Shown in pieces: positions 8,103-16,661 of a DNA stretch of 64,000 nucleotides (position 1 is the stretch's first letter; every line of letters begins with the position of its first letter). A program made the position numbers and the translations under genes. Source of the DNA: RGIG4097 sp045613765 (lineage in GTDB: Bacteria > Bacillota > Clostridia > Christensenellales > CAG-917); the NCBI GenBank assembly GCA_045613765.1, contig JAZLBO010000003.1:15295-79294 (forward strand). Direction: 5' to 3'. The notes below the pieces were generated by a model. That model worked only from the letters and a program-made list of their open reading frames with translations. It did not search any database and was not told the DNA's origin.

Positions 8103-10526
8103 ATGGCCAAGAAACAACAAAAAGAAATCGTATATAGCAGTGCGATTTATGACGTAGTTCTTGAAGAAGTCATGCACAATTCCATGTTGCCTTATTCAGA
8201 AAATGTCATATTGGATCGTGCACTTCCAAGAGTTGAAGACGGATTGAAACCCGTCCAACGTAGAATACTTTACTCAATGTACGAAATGGGCATCACACCC
8301 GATAAGCCCTACAAGAAATGCGCAAGAATAGTTGGCGATTGTCTTGGCAAATATCATCCCCACGGCGATAGTTCTGTCTATGGCGCATTGGTGCGTATGG
8401 CACAACCCTTTGCAATGGGACTTAAACTCATTGACGGCCACGGAAACTTTGGTTCTGTTGACGGTGACGGGGCGGCGGCTATGCGTTATACCGAGGCTCG
8501 TATGGCACCCCTTGCTCTCGAACTTTTGAGAGATCTTGACAAGGATACAGTGTCTTGGACACCCAACTTTGACGATAGCCTTGAAGAACCTACCATTTTG
8601 CCCGGCAGATTCCCCAATCTTCTTGTAAACGGCGCAAACGGTATTGCAGTTGGCCTTGCAACCAACATCCCTACACACAATATGGCAGAAAGTATTGATG
8701 CAGTTGTTGCAATGATTGACAATCCTTCAATCACAACGGCAGAACTCCTCAAGACTTTCAAAGGCCCGGATTTCCCAACAGGTGGGTTTATCATCCCCGT
8801 TGACAGCCTTGAATCAATCTATGAAACAGGCAAAGGACGTATCAAAATCCGTTCACGCTTGCACATAGAAGACGACGACAACGGCAAGAAGAATATTGTC
8901 ATCACGGAACTTCCTTATCAAGTCAACAAGGCAGAACTTTTGACAAAGATTGCAGATCTTCGTGATGCCAACAAGGAATTGCTCTCTGGCATAAGCGATA
9001 TCGTTGACGAAAGTGACAAGACAGGTATGCGTGCAGTCATCAAATTGAAGAAAGATGCACCCGTTGACAAGATTGTTGCTTTCTTGATGAAGAAATCCAA
9101 CCTTGAAATTGGCTACTCCATCAATATCGTTGCAATCGCAGGTGGCAAGCCCGAGCAACTGGGTCTTCGTGACATACTCAAGTACTACATTGCATATCAA
9201 CGAGAAATCATTGTCAAGCGCACAAACTTTGACCTTAAAGCAGCCAAGGCAAGAGCAGAAATCGTCAAAGGTCTTCTTGTTGCAATCGCCAACATTGATG
9301 AAGTCATCCAAATCATCAAGACAAGTGAAACAACTGCAAAAGCAAAGGCAACACTTCGTGAAAGATTTGATCTTAGTGATGAGCAAGCACAAGCAATCCT
9401 TGATATGCGACTCAAAGCCCTTGCACGTCTTGAAGTCGGCAGACTTGAAGAAGAACTTGCACGTCTTGAAAAACTCATTTCAAAACTTACTGCAATCCTT
9501 CAAAGCAAGGCAAAGCAATATGCAGTTGTCAAGGAAGAAATCCTTGAAATCAAAAAGAACAATCCTTCACCCAGACTTTCAAAGATTTTGGATGCAAAAG
9601 AAGCAGACAATATGGATCTTCCTTCACAAGAAGAATCTGTCCAATATCGTGAAGGCGTCTTTGTGTTGAACGAACAAGGCACAATTAGATTTATGTCACA
9701 AAAGAGTTACGCCCTTGCTCAAAAGGATATGTCTGCTTATGGCGAAAACGAATTGCCCAAGCAAATCCTTCACGTCAACAACAAAGGCAATCTCTTTGCA
9801 TTTACATCAAAGGGCAACCTTGTCAAGATTGACGTGACCAATATCCCTGAAAAGAGATGGCGTGAAAAGGGTGTGACAATCGGCTCACTCAACCCCGAAG
9901 TCGCTCAAGGGGAATATGTTGTCAAAGCATTTTTCTTTGGCTCTACACCTGTTGGAGAATTTATGTTCTTCACAAAGCAAGGTATGGTCAAGCGCACTGA
10001 CGTCAGCGAATATACAGCATCAAAGGCATTTACAAATGCAATCATCCTTGGGGACAATGACACACTTTTGTCAGTTGAACTGGTTGATGATGAAAAGAAC
10101 GTCTTTGAAGTGACTGCAGACGGTCAATGTTTGCTCTACAACCCCCTTGAAGTGCCAATCCAAGGCAAAAAAGCAGGTGGTGTCAAAGGTGTAAAACTTG
10201 GGGACAATGATTATGTCGTCTATGGTGGCTTCATTGATGACGAAGGGGAAGTGGTTATCTTCACAACCACTGGATATGGCAAGCGTGTCATATCATCAAC
10301 CCTTGAGGCAACGTCAAGATATTTGAAGGGCGTCAAGATTGTTGACCTTGACAAGAGCAAAGTCAAGTATGTGGGCACCGTCAAAGAACCTTACGATATC
10401 GCAATCGTATGCGACGGCAAGACAGACGTTGTCAACACCGAAGATATTAGACTTGACACTCGTACAACCAAGGGCAAACAAATGTACAAAGGCAACGTCA
10501 CTCTCGTGACAAAGGTCAGTGAATAA
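8103..10526 (+). CDS. gyrA: Type IIA topoisomerase A subunit (GyrA/ParC)
   Basis: The DNA breakage-reunion subunit, 807 residues, translated from GGAGG just before ATG 8103. The winged-helix core reads VQRRILYSMYEMGITPDKPY, KYHPHGDSSVY and NFGSVDGDGAAAMRYTEAR, with catalytic Tyr129. Family position 83/84 (quinolone region) is HGDSSVY, a normal serine. The C-terminal third has the beta-pinwheel repeats of GyrA. Its GyrA-box equivalent, KKAGGVKG, departs from the canonical QRRGGKG, so true supercoiling activity is not certain and topoisomerase IV remains possible. Same operon as the B subunit. Confidence 0.88.
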   Translation: MAKKQQKEIVYSSAIYDVVLEEVMHNSMLPYSENVILDRALPRVEDGLKPVQRRILYSMYEMGITPDKPYKKCARIVGDCLGKYHPHGDSSVYGALVRMAQPFAMGLKLIDGHGNFGSVDGDGAAAMRYTEARMAPLALELLRDLDKDTVSWTPNFDDSLEEPTILPGRFPNLLVNGANGIAVGLATNIPTHNMAESIDAVVAMIDNPSITTAELLKTFKGPDFPTGGFIIPVDSLESIYETGKGRIKIRSRLHIEDDDNGKKNIVITELPYQVNKAELLTKIADLRDANKELLSGISDIVDESDKTGMRAVIKLKKDAPVDKIVAFLMKKSNLEIGYSINIVAIAGGKPEQLGLRDILKYYIAYQREIIVKRTNFDLKAAKARAEIVKGLLVAIANIDEVIQIIKTSETTAKAKATLRERFDLSDEQAQAILDMRLKALARLEVGRLEEELARLEKLISKLTAILQSKAKQYAVVKEEILEIKKNNPSPRLSKILDAKEADNMDLPSQEESVQYREGVFVLNEQGTIRFMSQKSYALAQKDMSAYGENELPKQILHVNNKGNLFAFTSKGNLVKIDVTNIPEKRWREKGVTIGSLNPEVAQGEYVVKAFFFGSTPVGEFMFFTKQGMVKRTDVSEYTASKAFTNAIILGDNDTLLSVELVDDEKNVFEVTADGQCLLYNPLEVPIQGKKAGGVKGVKLGDNDYVVYGGFIDDEGEVVIFTTTGYGKRVISSTLEATSRYLKGVKIVDLDKSKVKYVGTVKEPYDIAIVCDGKTDVVNTEDIRLDTRTTKGKQMYKGNVTLVTKVSE

Positions 10527-10539
10527 TAAGGACGGCATT

Positions 10540-12027
10540 ATGAACAAAATCGGATTTGATCAAAATCTCTATATGCAAAAGCAGTCCGAGAGAATTCTTG
10601 AAAGAATAAATCTCTTTGACAAACTCTACCTTGAATTTGGTGGAAAACTTTTTGACGATTTGCACGCAATGAGAGTGCTCCCCGGCTTTGACAAAGGGGC
10701 AAAAATTCGCTTGCTTGAAAATCTCAAAGACGAGGCAGAACTCATCATCTGCATCAATGCCAACGATATTGAGAAGAACAAAATCCGTGCAGACTATGGC
10801 ATCACGTACGGCAGTGAAGTTGAGCGTATGATTGACAATATCTCATCAATGGGGATATTCATCAACTGTGTTGTCATCAAAATGTTCCAAGACCAACCTG
10901 CTGCATTGACTTTTAAGCACAAACTTGAACACCGTGGCGTAAAGGTTTATGTCCATCGTCCCGTCAACGGCTATCCTGAAAACATTGACTTGGTAGTGTC
11001 CGAGGAAGGATTTGGCGCAAATCCATACATTGAAACCACAAGGAGACTTGTCGTTTGCACAGCCCCCGGCCCCGGCAGTGGAAAACTGGCAACTTGTCTC
11101 AACCAACTTTATTACGAGCATAAAAAAGGCGTGAAGGGTGGATACGCCAAGTTTGAAACTTTCCCCGTGTGGAATTTGGCATTGACACACCCTGTCAACG
11201 TGGCGTACGAAGCAGCCACTGCCGACCTTAACGATTTCAATACGATTGACAATTTCCATCTTGAAAATCATGGCAAAATTGCAGTCAGTTACAACAGAGA
11301 TATGGAAGGTTTCCCCATCCTTAGAGAAATCCTTGCTCGTATCACCGGTGGAGAAGTATTGTACAAATCGCCTACTGATATGGGCGTCAATATGATAAAA
11401 GATTGCATCACGGACAATGACGCTTGCGTTGAAGCATCAAGACAAGAAGTCCTTAGAAGATATTACAAGGCAAGATGCGATTACAAAAACGGACAATGCA
11501 CAAGGGGTACCATTGAAAGATTGCACGTCCTTATGGCACGTCTTCAAGTGTCTGCAAGTGACAGAAAGGTCATAGAATACGCCCTTGAAAAGAACAAACA
11601 AACCGGTGGAAAGGGCGCAGTTGCCATTGAACTTCCTGACGGACAAGTTGTCACAGGTCGCAATACCAAACTTATGTCTGCAAGTGCAGCAGCAGTGTTC
11701 AATGCAGTGAAGACAATCGCAAACATTGATGACGATATTGACCTTATCGCACCTGTTGTCATTGAGCCTATCATCAAACTCAAGTCAAACGTGCTCCAAG
11801 AAAAGCATACACCCCTTTCACTTGAAGAAGCATTGCTTGCACTTTCAGTGTGCGCAGCCACCAATCCTCTTGCAAGCAAAGCAGTCAAGAAACTTGAAAT
11901 GTTGTCGGGATGTGAAGTCCACTCGTCACACATGCTTTTCAAGGCAGATGAAAACCCCTTGAGAAAACTTGGATTGCACCTTACTTGCGAGCCTGAGTTT
12001 CTTGACAATGATCTGTTTATCAACTGA
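10540..12027 (+). CDS. DUF1846 family protein
   Basis: A 495-residue protein that matches DUF1846 over its whole length: KIGFDQNLYMQKQSERI at the start, KLYLEFGGKLFDD, INANDIEKNKIRADYGITY, VSEEGFGANPYIETTRRLVV, the APGPGSGKLATCLNQLYYEH loop, KFETFPVWNL and SPTDMGVNM. The biochemical role of this family is not settled; structural work on members suggests a phosphate- or nucleotide-binding fold. It begins 13 bp after gyrA, with AAGGAC at 10528-10533. ATG 10540 is chosen over an in-frame GTG at 10519 that overlaps gyrA. Co-transcription with gyrase is likely. Confidence 0.9.
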   Translation: MNKIGFDQNLYMQKQSERILERINLFDKLYLEFGGKLFDDLHAMRVLPGFDKGAKIRLLENLKDEAELIICINANDIEKNKIRADYGITYGSEVERMIDNISSMGIFINCVVIKMFQDQPAALTFKHKLEHRGVKVYVHRPVNGYPENIDLVVSEEGFGANPYIETTRRLVVCTAPGPGSGKLATCLNQLYYEHKKGVKGGYAKFETFPVWNLALTHPVNVAYEAATADLNDFNTIDNFHLENHGKIAVSYNRDMEGFPILREILARITGGEVLYKSPTDMGVNMIKDCITDNDACVEASRQEVLRRYYKARCDYKNGQCTRGTIERLHVLMARLQVSASDRKVIEYALEKNKQTGGKGAVAIELPDGQVVTGRNTKLMSASAAAVFNAVKTIANIDDDIDLIAPVVIEPIIKLKSNVLQEKHTPLSLEEALLALSVCAATNPLASKAVKKLEMLSGCEVHSSHMLFKADENPLRKLGLHLTCEPEFLDNDLFIN

Positions 12028-12082
12028 CCACAAAATTTCAAACATAAGAAAGTCAAACAATCAAACGAAATAACTGAACAGA

Positions 12083-12120
12083 GTGTTTATCACAGAGTTT
12101 TTACTATGTAAACACCTTGT
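12083..12120 (+). terminator. Weak hairpin after the DUF1846 gene
   Basis: GTGTTTA (12083-12089) pairs with TAAACAC (12109-12115), followed by CTTGTTTT. The stem is 7 bp with a long loop, so termination is uncertain. Confidence 0.4.
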
Positions 12121-12170
12121 TTTGAAAAATAAAATCTACGGTAATACCGATACAAATAGGAGAGATGAAT

Positions 12171-13949
12171 ATGCAAGTCAAACAAAGAAATGAAATTGAC
12201 AGCCAATTCAAATGGCATCTTGAAGACATTTTCCCCACCCTTGACGCTTGGGAAGAATGTTTCTTTGCAACAGAGGAAATGCTCCCTCAAATCTCAAAAT
12301 ACAACGGAAATCTCAAAGATGATGAAACAATCCTTGAGTGTCTTCTTCTTGGCACAAAGATTGAACATGAACTTTCACGCCTTTATCAATTTGCTCGTAT
12401 GCATCGTGATGAAGACTCAAGAGAAACAATCTATCAAGGCATGACAGACAGAGCAGAAATGCTCCTTGTCAAGTTCAGCGCACTTTCATCTTTCTTGTCA
12501 CCCGAACTTACAGAACTTCCCATTGAAAAACTTGAGGCTTTGAGGAACGACAAGAGATTTGCAGACTATTCAGTGACATTTGAACATCTTATTCGCAACA
12601 AGAGTATCATCCTTTCAAAGAAGGAAGAAAAATTGCTCAGCGAAATGCGTCTTTTCTCAAGCAATAGTCAAGAAGTCTTCACAATGTTTGACAATGCAGA
12701 CGTCAAGTTTGCACCCATTGAAAACGAAAATGGCGAAAAGATTGAGATGAGCCACGGCGTCTATTCAATGATGCTCCAAAATCCCAATCAAGAAATGAGA
12801 AAGAAAGCCTTTGAAAGTATGTTTGGTGCATACAAGGATTATATCAACACCCTTGCAACCAACTACGCAGGCAATGTGAAGAAAAACTGGTTCTTTGCAA
12901 AGATACGTGGTTTCAACACAGCACTTGACTACTCAATGTATGGCGAAAACGTGCCTTCAACTTGCTACAAGCAACTTCTTCAAGCAGTTGACAAGGGCAC
13001 AACAAGTTTGCACAAATATATCGCACTTCGCAAGCGCATTTTGGGCATTGATCTCAATATGTACGACTTGCATATGCCCATCATCAAGGAACAAAACCTT
13101 GCACTTCCTTACAACGAAGCAGTTGACACAGTCAAAGAAGCATTGAAGGTTATGGGCAAAGAATATAGCGACATCCTTGCATCTGCATTTACAGATGGTT
13201 GGGTTGACGTCTATGAAAACAAGGGCAAGAAGAGTGGCGCATACAGTTGGGGCTGCTACGGTGTACACCCCTTCGTACTTCTCAACTATCACGAAACCAC
13301 CCACGATATCTTTACAATCGCACACGAACTTGGACACGCACTTCACTCATATTACTCAAACGCAACACAATGTGAAGAAAAGGCAGGCTACACAATCTTC
13401 GTGGCAGAAATCGCATCAACAGTCAATGAAGTTTTGCTCCTCAAGCACCTTCTCAAGACTGCAACGGGCGAGTTTAGAAAATATTTGCTCTCATACTATC
13501 TTGATATGTTTAGAACAACACTTTTCCGTCAAACAATGTTCTCGGAATTTGAAGTTGCAGCACACACAATGGTAGAAAAGGGCGTTCCCGTCAATGCAGA
13601 ATCACTTTCAAACGCATACTATGAACTCAACAAGAAGTACTATGGTGATGCAGTCAATCACAACGAACTTATCCGTTATGAATGGGCAAGAATTCCTCAC
13701 TTCTACAGAAGTTATTACGTTTACAAGTATGCAACAGGCATCACAACTGCAGTGACAATCGCAGACAATATTCTCACATACGGCGAAGAATATTTTGCAA
13801 AATATCGCAAGTTCTTGTCAGCAGGTGGCTCACTTGCACCTCTTGACATCATCCGTCTTGCAGACGTTGATCTTGAAACATCTGCACCTTACGAAAAAGC
13901 AATCAGTGAATTTGAAAAGACCCTTGAAGAACTTGAATCACTCATCTAA
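12171..13949 (+). CDS. pepF: Oligoendopeptidase F, M3 zinc peptidase
   Basis: A 592-residue cytosolic peptidase that would cut oligopeptides taken up or made in the cell. The M3 zinc site HELGHALHSYYS has its two His at 385 and 389 with Glu386 between them; the third ligand is the Glu of FVAEIASTVNE about 26 residues on. The N-terminal oligo-F domain covers about residues 1-200. ATG 12171 is preferred to the in-frame ATG 12165 because AGGAG (12158-12162) is 8 bases upstream of it and only 2 from the other. The next gene starts inside its last codons. Confidence 0.93.
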   Translation: MQVKQRNEIDSQFKWHLEDIFPTLDAWEECFFATEEMLPQISKYNGNLKDDETILECLLLGTKIEHELSRLYQFARMHRDEDSRETIYQGMTDRAEMLLVKFSALSSFLSPELTELPIEKLEALRNDKRFADYSVTFEHLIRNKSIILSKKEEKLLSEMRLFSSNSQEVFTMFDNADVKFAPIENENGEKIEMSHGVYSMMLQNPNQEMRKKAFESMFGAYKDYINTLATNYAGNVKKNWFFAKIRGFNTALDYSMYGENVPSTCYKQLLQAVDKGTTSLHKYIALRKRILGIDLNMYDLHMPIIKEQNLALPYNEAVDTVKEALKVMGKEYSDILASAFTDGWVDVYENKGKKSGAYSWGCYGVHPFVLLNYHETTHDIFTIAHELGHALHSYYSNATQCEEKAGYTIFVAEIASTVNEVLLLKHLLKTATGEFRKYLLSYYLDMFRTTLFRQTMFSEFEVAAHTMVEKGVPVNAESLSNAYYELNKKYYGDAVNHNELIRYEWARIPHFYRSYYVYKYATGITTAVTIADNILTYGEEYFAKYRKFLSAGGSLAPLDIIRLADVDLETSAPYEKAISEFEKTLEELESLI

Positions 13950-14532
13950 AATCATCACAGCACTCTTTCTTGTGGTCATACTTTTTGTCCTTGTCGGTTG
14001 CAATCAAGTTGATGACACTGGCAACACAACGTGGTATGAATGCGGGGTGTACGTGCAGTCCGTAGTTGTGGAAGACGGAGTCTGCACGGTGCGACTTGCT
14101 CGCACAGAAACCGACCTTATGGTTGGGAGGTCTGTCATTGCCGTTTGTATGGTAGAAGACGTCTTTTTTGACAGATACGATTACACTGTCACACTTGATG
14201 GCAATGCAATATTTAGTGCAGTGGAAGGGCTTCTTCAACAAGATGTCACATTGTTAAATAGACAGGAATATTCCACTTTGAAAATAATCTACGATTATGA
14301 TACAATCTACCCGTCAATGAAAAGCAACGGCAACCTCCAAGATAGTGACGACAAATATCATCACTTATTTGAGGTTGAAAGAGCACCTTTCAAGGCAGAT
14401 TTGACACGAACAGTTTCCAATCAATCGGCATGGTACGGAGTGGCAATCGGTGGAGCATTGGTGCTTTTGGCAGTAGGCTTGACATTGACTTATATTAGAG
14501 GAAAATATGGCAGAAAAAAACAAGAAAACTGA
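13924..14532 (+). CDS. Lipoprotein with C-terminal membrane helix, about 202 aa
   Basis: Family unknown. The frame shows a lipoprotein signal (KIITALFLVVILFVLVGC), then about 140 strand-rich residues, then a second hydrophobic helix (WYGVAIGGALVLLAVGLTL) and a basic tail, RGKYGRKKQEN. The protein would thus be held by both a lipid and a C-terminal helix. No ATG lies close to the signal; TTG 13924 (or TTG 13933) is the likely start, inside the end of pepF. The 3' end overlaps dnaB by 26 bp. Overlaps at both ends imply translational coupling. The start position is the weak point. Confidence 0.6.
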   Translation: MKNLNHSSKIITALFLVVILFVLVGCNQVDDTGNTTWYECGVYVQSVVVEDGVCTVRLARTETDLMVGRSVIAVCMVEDVFFDRYDYTVTLDGNAIFSAVEGLLQQDVTLLNRQEYSTLKIIYDYDTIYPSMKSNGNLQDSDDKYHHLFEVERAPFKADLTRTVSNQSAWYGVAIGGALVLLAVGLTLTYIRGKYGRKKQEN

Positions 14533-16048
14533 AAGAAAAAATTTGCGCGCAATGCCCAGCAACGTTGAGGCAGAACAAAACGTATTGGGCGCACTTCTCA
14601 TTGATGACAAAATGGCAGACGTCATCATGCCCACACTTCGTGATGAAGACTTTTTTGTAAGCCAAAATCGTATCATCTACTCTGCAATGAGAGATCTTGT
14701 TGAGCACAGTTGTCCCATTGACACCGTGTCAGTTGCAGACAAACTTGAAGTGCAAGGCAAACTTGACGAAGTGGGCAGTGTGGAATATCTCAACTCTCTT
14801 GCAATGGGTGTTGTCAGTTCTGCAAACGCAAAATACTATGCCGACATCATCAAGAGAGATTCATTGACACGTAAAGTTATTGGCGCAGGCAATGACATCC
14901 TTGAACACGCATATTCATGCGAAGATGGTGCAGACGCTCTTGCAAAGGCAGAGCAACTTGTCTTCAAGATTGCAGAAGAAAAGCAAGACAAAGCACTTGT
15001 CAAGGCAGATGATGCACTTGCAGAGGCAATGAAAGCCATATCAGATGCACAATCAGGCAACACACCTTCAAATATCGTGTTCACAGGTTTTTCAAACTTT
15101 GACAGAAAGACCAAGGGCTTGAAACCCGGTGACTTTGTCATCCTTGCAGCCCGTCCCGGTGTTGGTAAAACTGCATTTGCATTGAATATCGCTGCCAACT
15201 GCGTGCTCAAAGACAAGACTGTTGCAATCTTCAACATGGAAATGACTGCAGCCTCGCTTGTCAAACGTATGCTTGCATATCTTTCAGGTGTCACTTTTGA
15301 AAGTATGGACATTAGAGGTCAACTCAGCGACAGTGACGCTGCCAAACTCTACAAAGCATATTCAACACTCACAACAAAGAATTTGTACATTGACGATTAT
15401 TCAATGAACCACCCCTCTGACATCCTTTCAAAGTGCCGTCGTCTTAAGAGAGAAGTTGGTCTTGATCTTGTTATCGTTGACTACTTGCAACTTATGGAAG
15501 CCGACACCCGTGGCAGAGCATCTGAGTCAAGACAAAATGACGTCAGCACAATGTCACGTCAGTTGAAAGTCTATGCCAAGGAACTTGGTGTGCCAATCCT
15601 TGCCCTTTCACAAATGTCACGTGGAGTAGAAAAAGAAGGCAGACCCCCTCAACTTAGTGACCTTCGTGACTCAGGTGCAATTGAACAAGACGCAGACGTT
15701 GTCATGTTCTTGCACGATCCCAGCAAGGTTGATGAAAATCTCCCCAAAGACGAAGTTATGCTCCTTCTTCGCAAGAACAGAAGTGGTTCAATTGGCGAAA
15801 TGAAACTTCACTGGGAAGGCAACACAACCACCTTTACAGAAATGGACGAAGCCGGCATGGTCAAGGAAAATCCTTCCCCCATTGTCAGCAAGGAAGTGGC
15901 AGAATTTGTTGAAATCTCAAGTGGCAATGGACCCATGCCTTTCCAAGAAGTGGCAGGGGACTTCAATGAAGTTGTCACAGCAGAAGTTCTTCCTTTTGAA
16001 GATGACGATATGGAATACGTTGACGAAGGAGATGACCTTCCTTTCTAA
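14507..16048 (+). CDS. dnaB: Replicative DNA helicase DnaB
   Basis: The hexameric fork helicase (DnaB; called DnaC in Bacillus subtilis). The N-terminal collar domain begins PSNVEAEQNVLGALLIDD. The RecA-like motor has Walker A ARPGVGKTAFAL near residues 215-226, NMEM, Walker B in VIVDYLQLM, the sensor Gln in LALSQMSRGVE, and DLRDSGAIEQDADVV. At 513 residues it is about 60 longer than usual because of an acidic C-terminal tail ending in a run of Asp and Glu. AGAGGAAA precedes ATG 14507. The tail could bind partner proteins, but that is inference. Confidence 0.95.
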   Translation: MAEKNKKTERKNLRAMPSNVEAEQNVLGALLIDDKMADVIMPTLRDEDFFVSQNRIIYSAMRDLVEHSCPIDTVSVADKLEVQGKLDEVGSVEYLNSLAMGVVSSANAKYYADIIKRDSLTRKVIGAGNDILEHAYSCEDGADALAKAEQLVFKIAEEKQDKALVKADDALAEAMKAISDAQSGNTPSNIVFTGFSNFDRKTKGLKPGDFVILAARPGVGKTAFALNIAANCVLKDKTVAIFNMEMTAASLVKRMLAYLSGVTFESMDIRGQLSDSDAAKLYKAYSTLTTKNLYIDDYSMNHPSDILSKCRRLKREVGLDLVIVDYLQLMEADTRGRASESRQNDVSTMSRQLKVYAKELGVPILALSQMSRGVEKEGRPPQLSDLRDSGAIEQDADVVMFLHDPSKVDENLPKDEVMLLLRKNRSGSIGEMKLHWEGNTTTFTEMDEAGMVKENPSPIVSKEVAEFVEISSGNGPMPFQEVAGDFNEVVTAEVLPFEDDDMEYVDEGDDLPF

Positions 16049-16083
16049 TTTTTCTTGGATGATTTTTCATTGGAGGAAACATA

Positions 16084-16266
16084 TTGGAATTCCTTAAATA
16101 TTGTTTATATTGTTTAATGATGGTCATATCTGGTGCATCAGGAAGTAATCCTGAAGGGATGACGGTAAAAAATGCAATTGTCGGTTGCCTCACGATGTTT
16201 GTTATAACAGGATTAGGGCTTCTAATTTTGTGGGTAATTGTAAAAATAGCTAATAAAGTTAAATAA
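16084..16266 (+). CDS. Small two-helix membrane protein, TTG start, 60 aa
   Basis: No ATG opens this frame, but GGAGG at 16072-16076 lies 7 bases before TTG 16084, which makes the start convincing. There are two hydrophobic segments, about residues 4-20 (with two Cys) and 32-55, separated by a polar GSNPEGMT turn, and a basic end (KIANKVK). The length and layout recall small Clostridia membrane proteins and some leaderless bacteriocin-like peptides, but I see no export genes nearby. It lies 35 bp downstream of dnaB. Function unknown. Confidence 0.55.
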   Translation: MEFLKYCLYCLMMVISGASGSNPEGMTVKNAIVGCLTMFVITGLGLLILWVIVKIANKVK

Positions 16267-16342
16267 CATAACAATTTTATAGTTAATCTTAATTGATCAT
16301 GAAAGGATAAATCAAACTCAATACATATTATTGTACACGCGC

Positions 16343-16374
16343 GAGAGCAAGTCGAAAGATTTGCTCTCTTTTTT
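16343..16374 (+). terminator. Terminator with GAAA tetraloop
   Basis: GAGAGCAAGTC (16343-16353) pairs with GATTTGCTCTC (16358-16368, one G-U pair) around a GAAA loop, followed by TTTTTT. It separates the dnaB group from the yqfC group. Confidence 0.88.
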
Positions 16375-16412
16375 ATAGTTCAAAATCGCAAAGGACAAGC
16401 ATATATATAAAT

Positions 16413-16661
16413 ATGTTTGTTGACGAATTGAAAGTGAAGTTGAATATGGAAGATTTATGCCAGTACGCCTTGAGTGTATTTGACAATAAATTTGCACTGA
16501 TTGAAGGTGTCAAAAATCTTGTTTTTTCAAGTGAAGAACAAGTGAAAGTCCGTGTGAAAAAGATGATGATAATCCTTGACGGCAAAGGGTTGAAAATCAA
16601 GGAAGTTGGGGACGGAAACGTGCTTGTGTCGGGCGAAATACTTGGGGTGAAATATGAGTAA
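16413..16661 (+). CDS. yqfC: YqfC, YabP/YqfC family sporulation protein
   Basis: An 82-residue protein with the YabP/YqfC pattern: a short strand-rich domain with FALIEGVKNLVFSSEEQVKVRV, then ILDGKGLKIKEVGDGNVLVSGEILGVKYE. Such proteins are made in the mother cell during sporulation and are thought to act at the forespore membrane. Position is the strongest evidence: it overlaps yqfD by 8 bp and is followed by phoH, ybeY, era and recO, the arrangement seen across spore-forming Bacillota. No clear Shine-Dalgarno is seen before ATG 16413. Confidence 0.85.
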   Translation: MFVDELKVKLNMEDLCQYALSVFDNKFALIEGVKNLVFSSEEQVKVRVKKMMIILDGKGLKIKEVGDGNVLVSGEILGVKYE

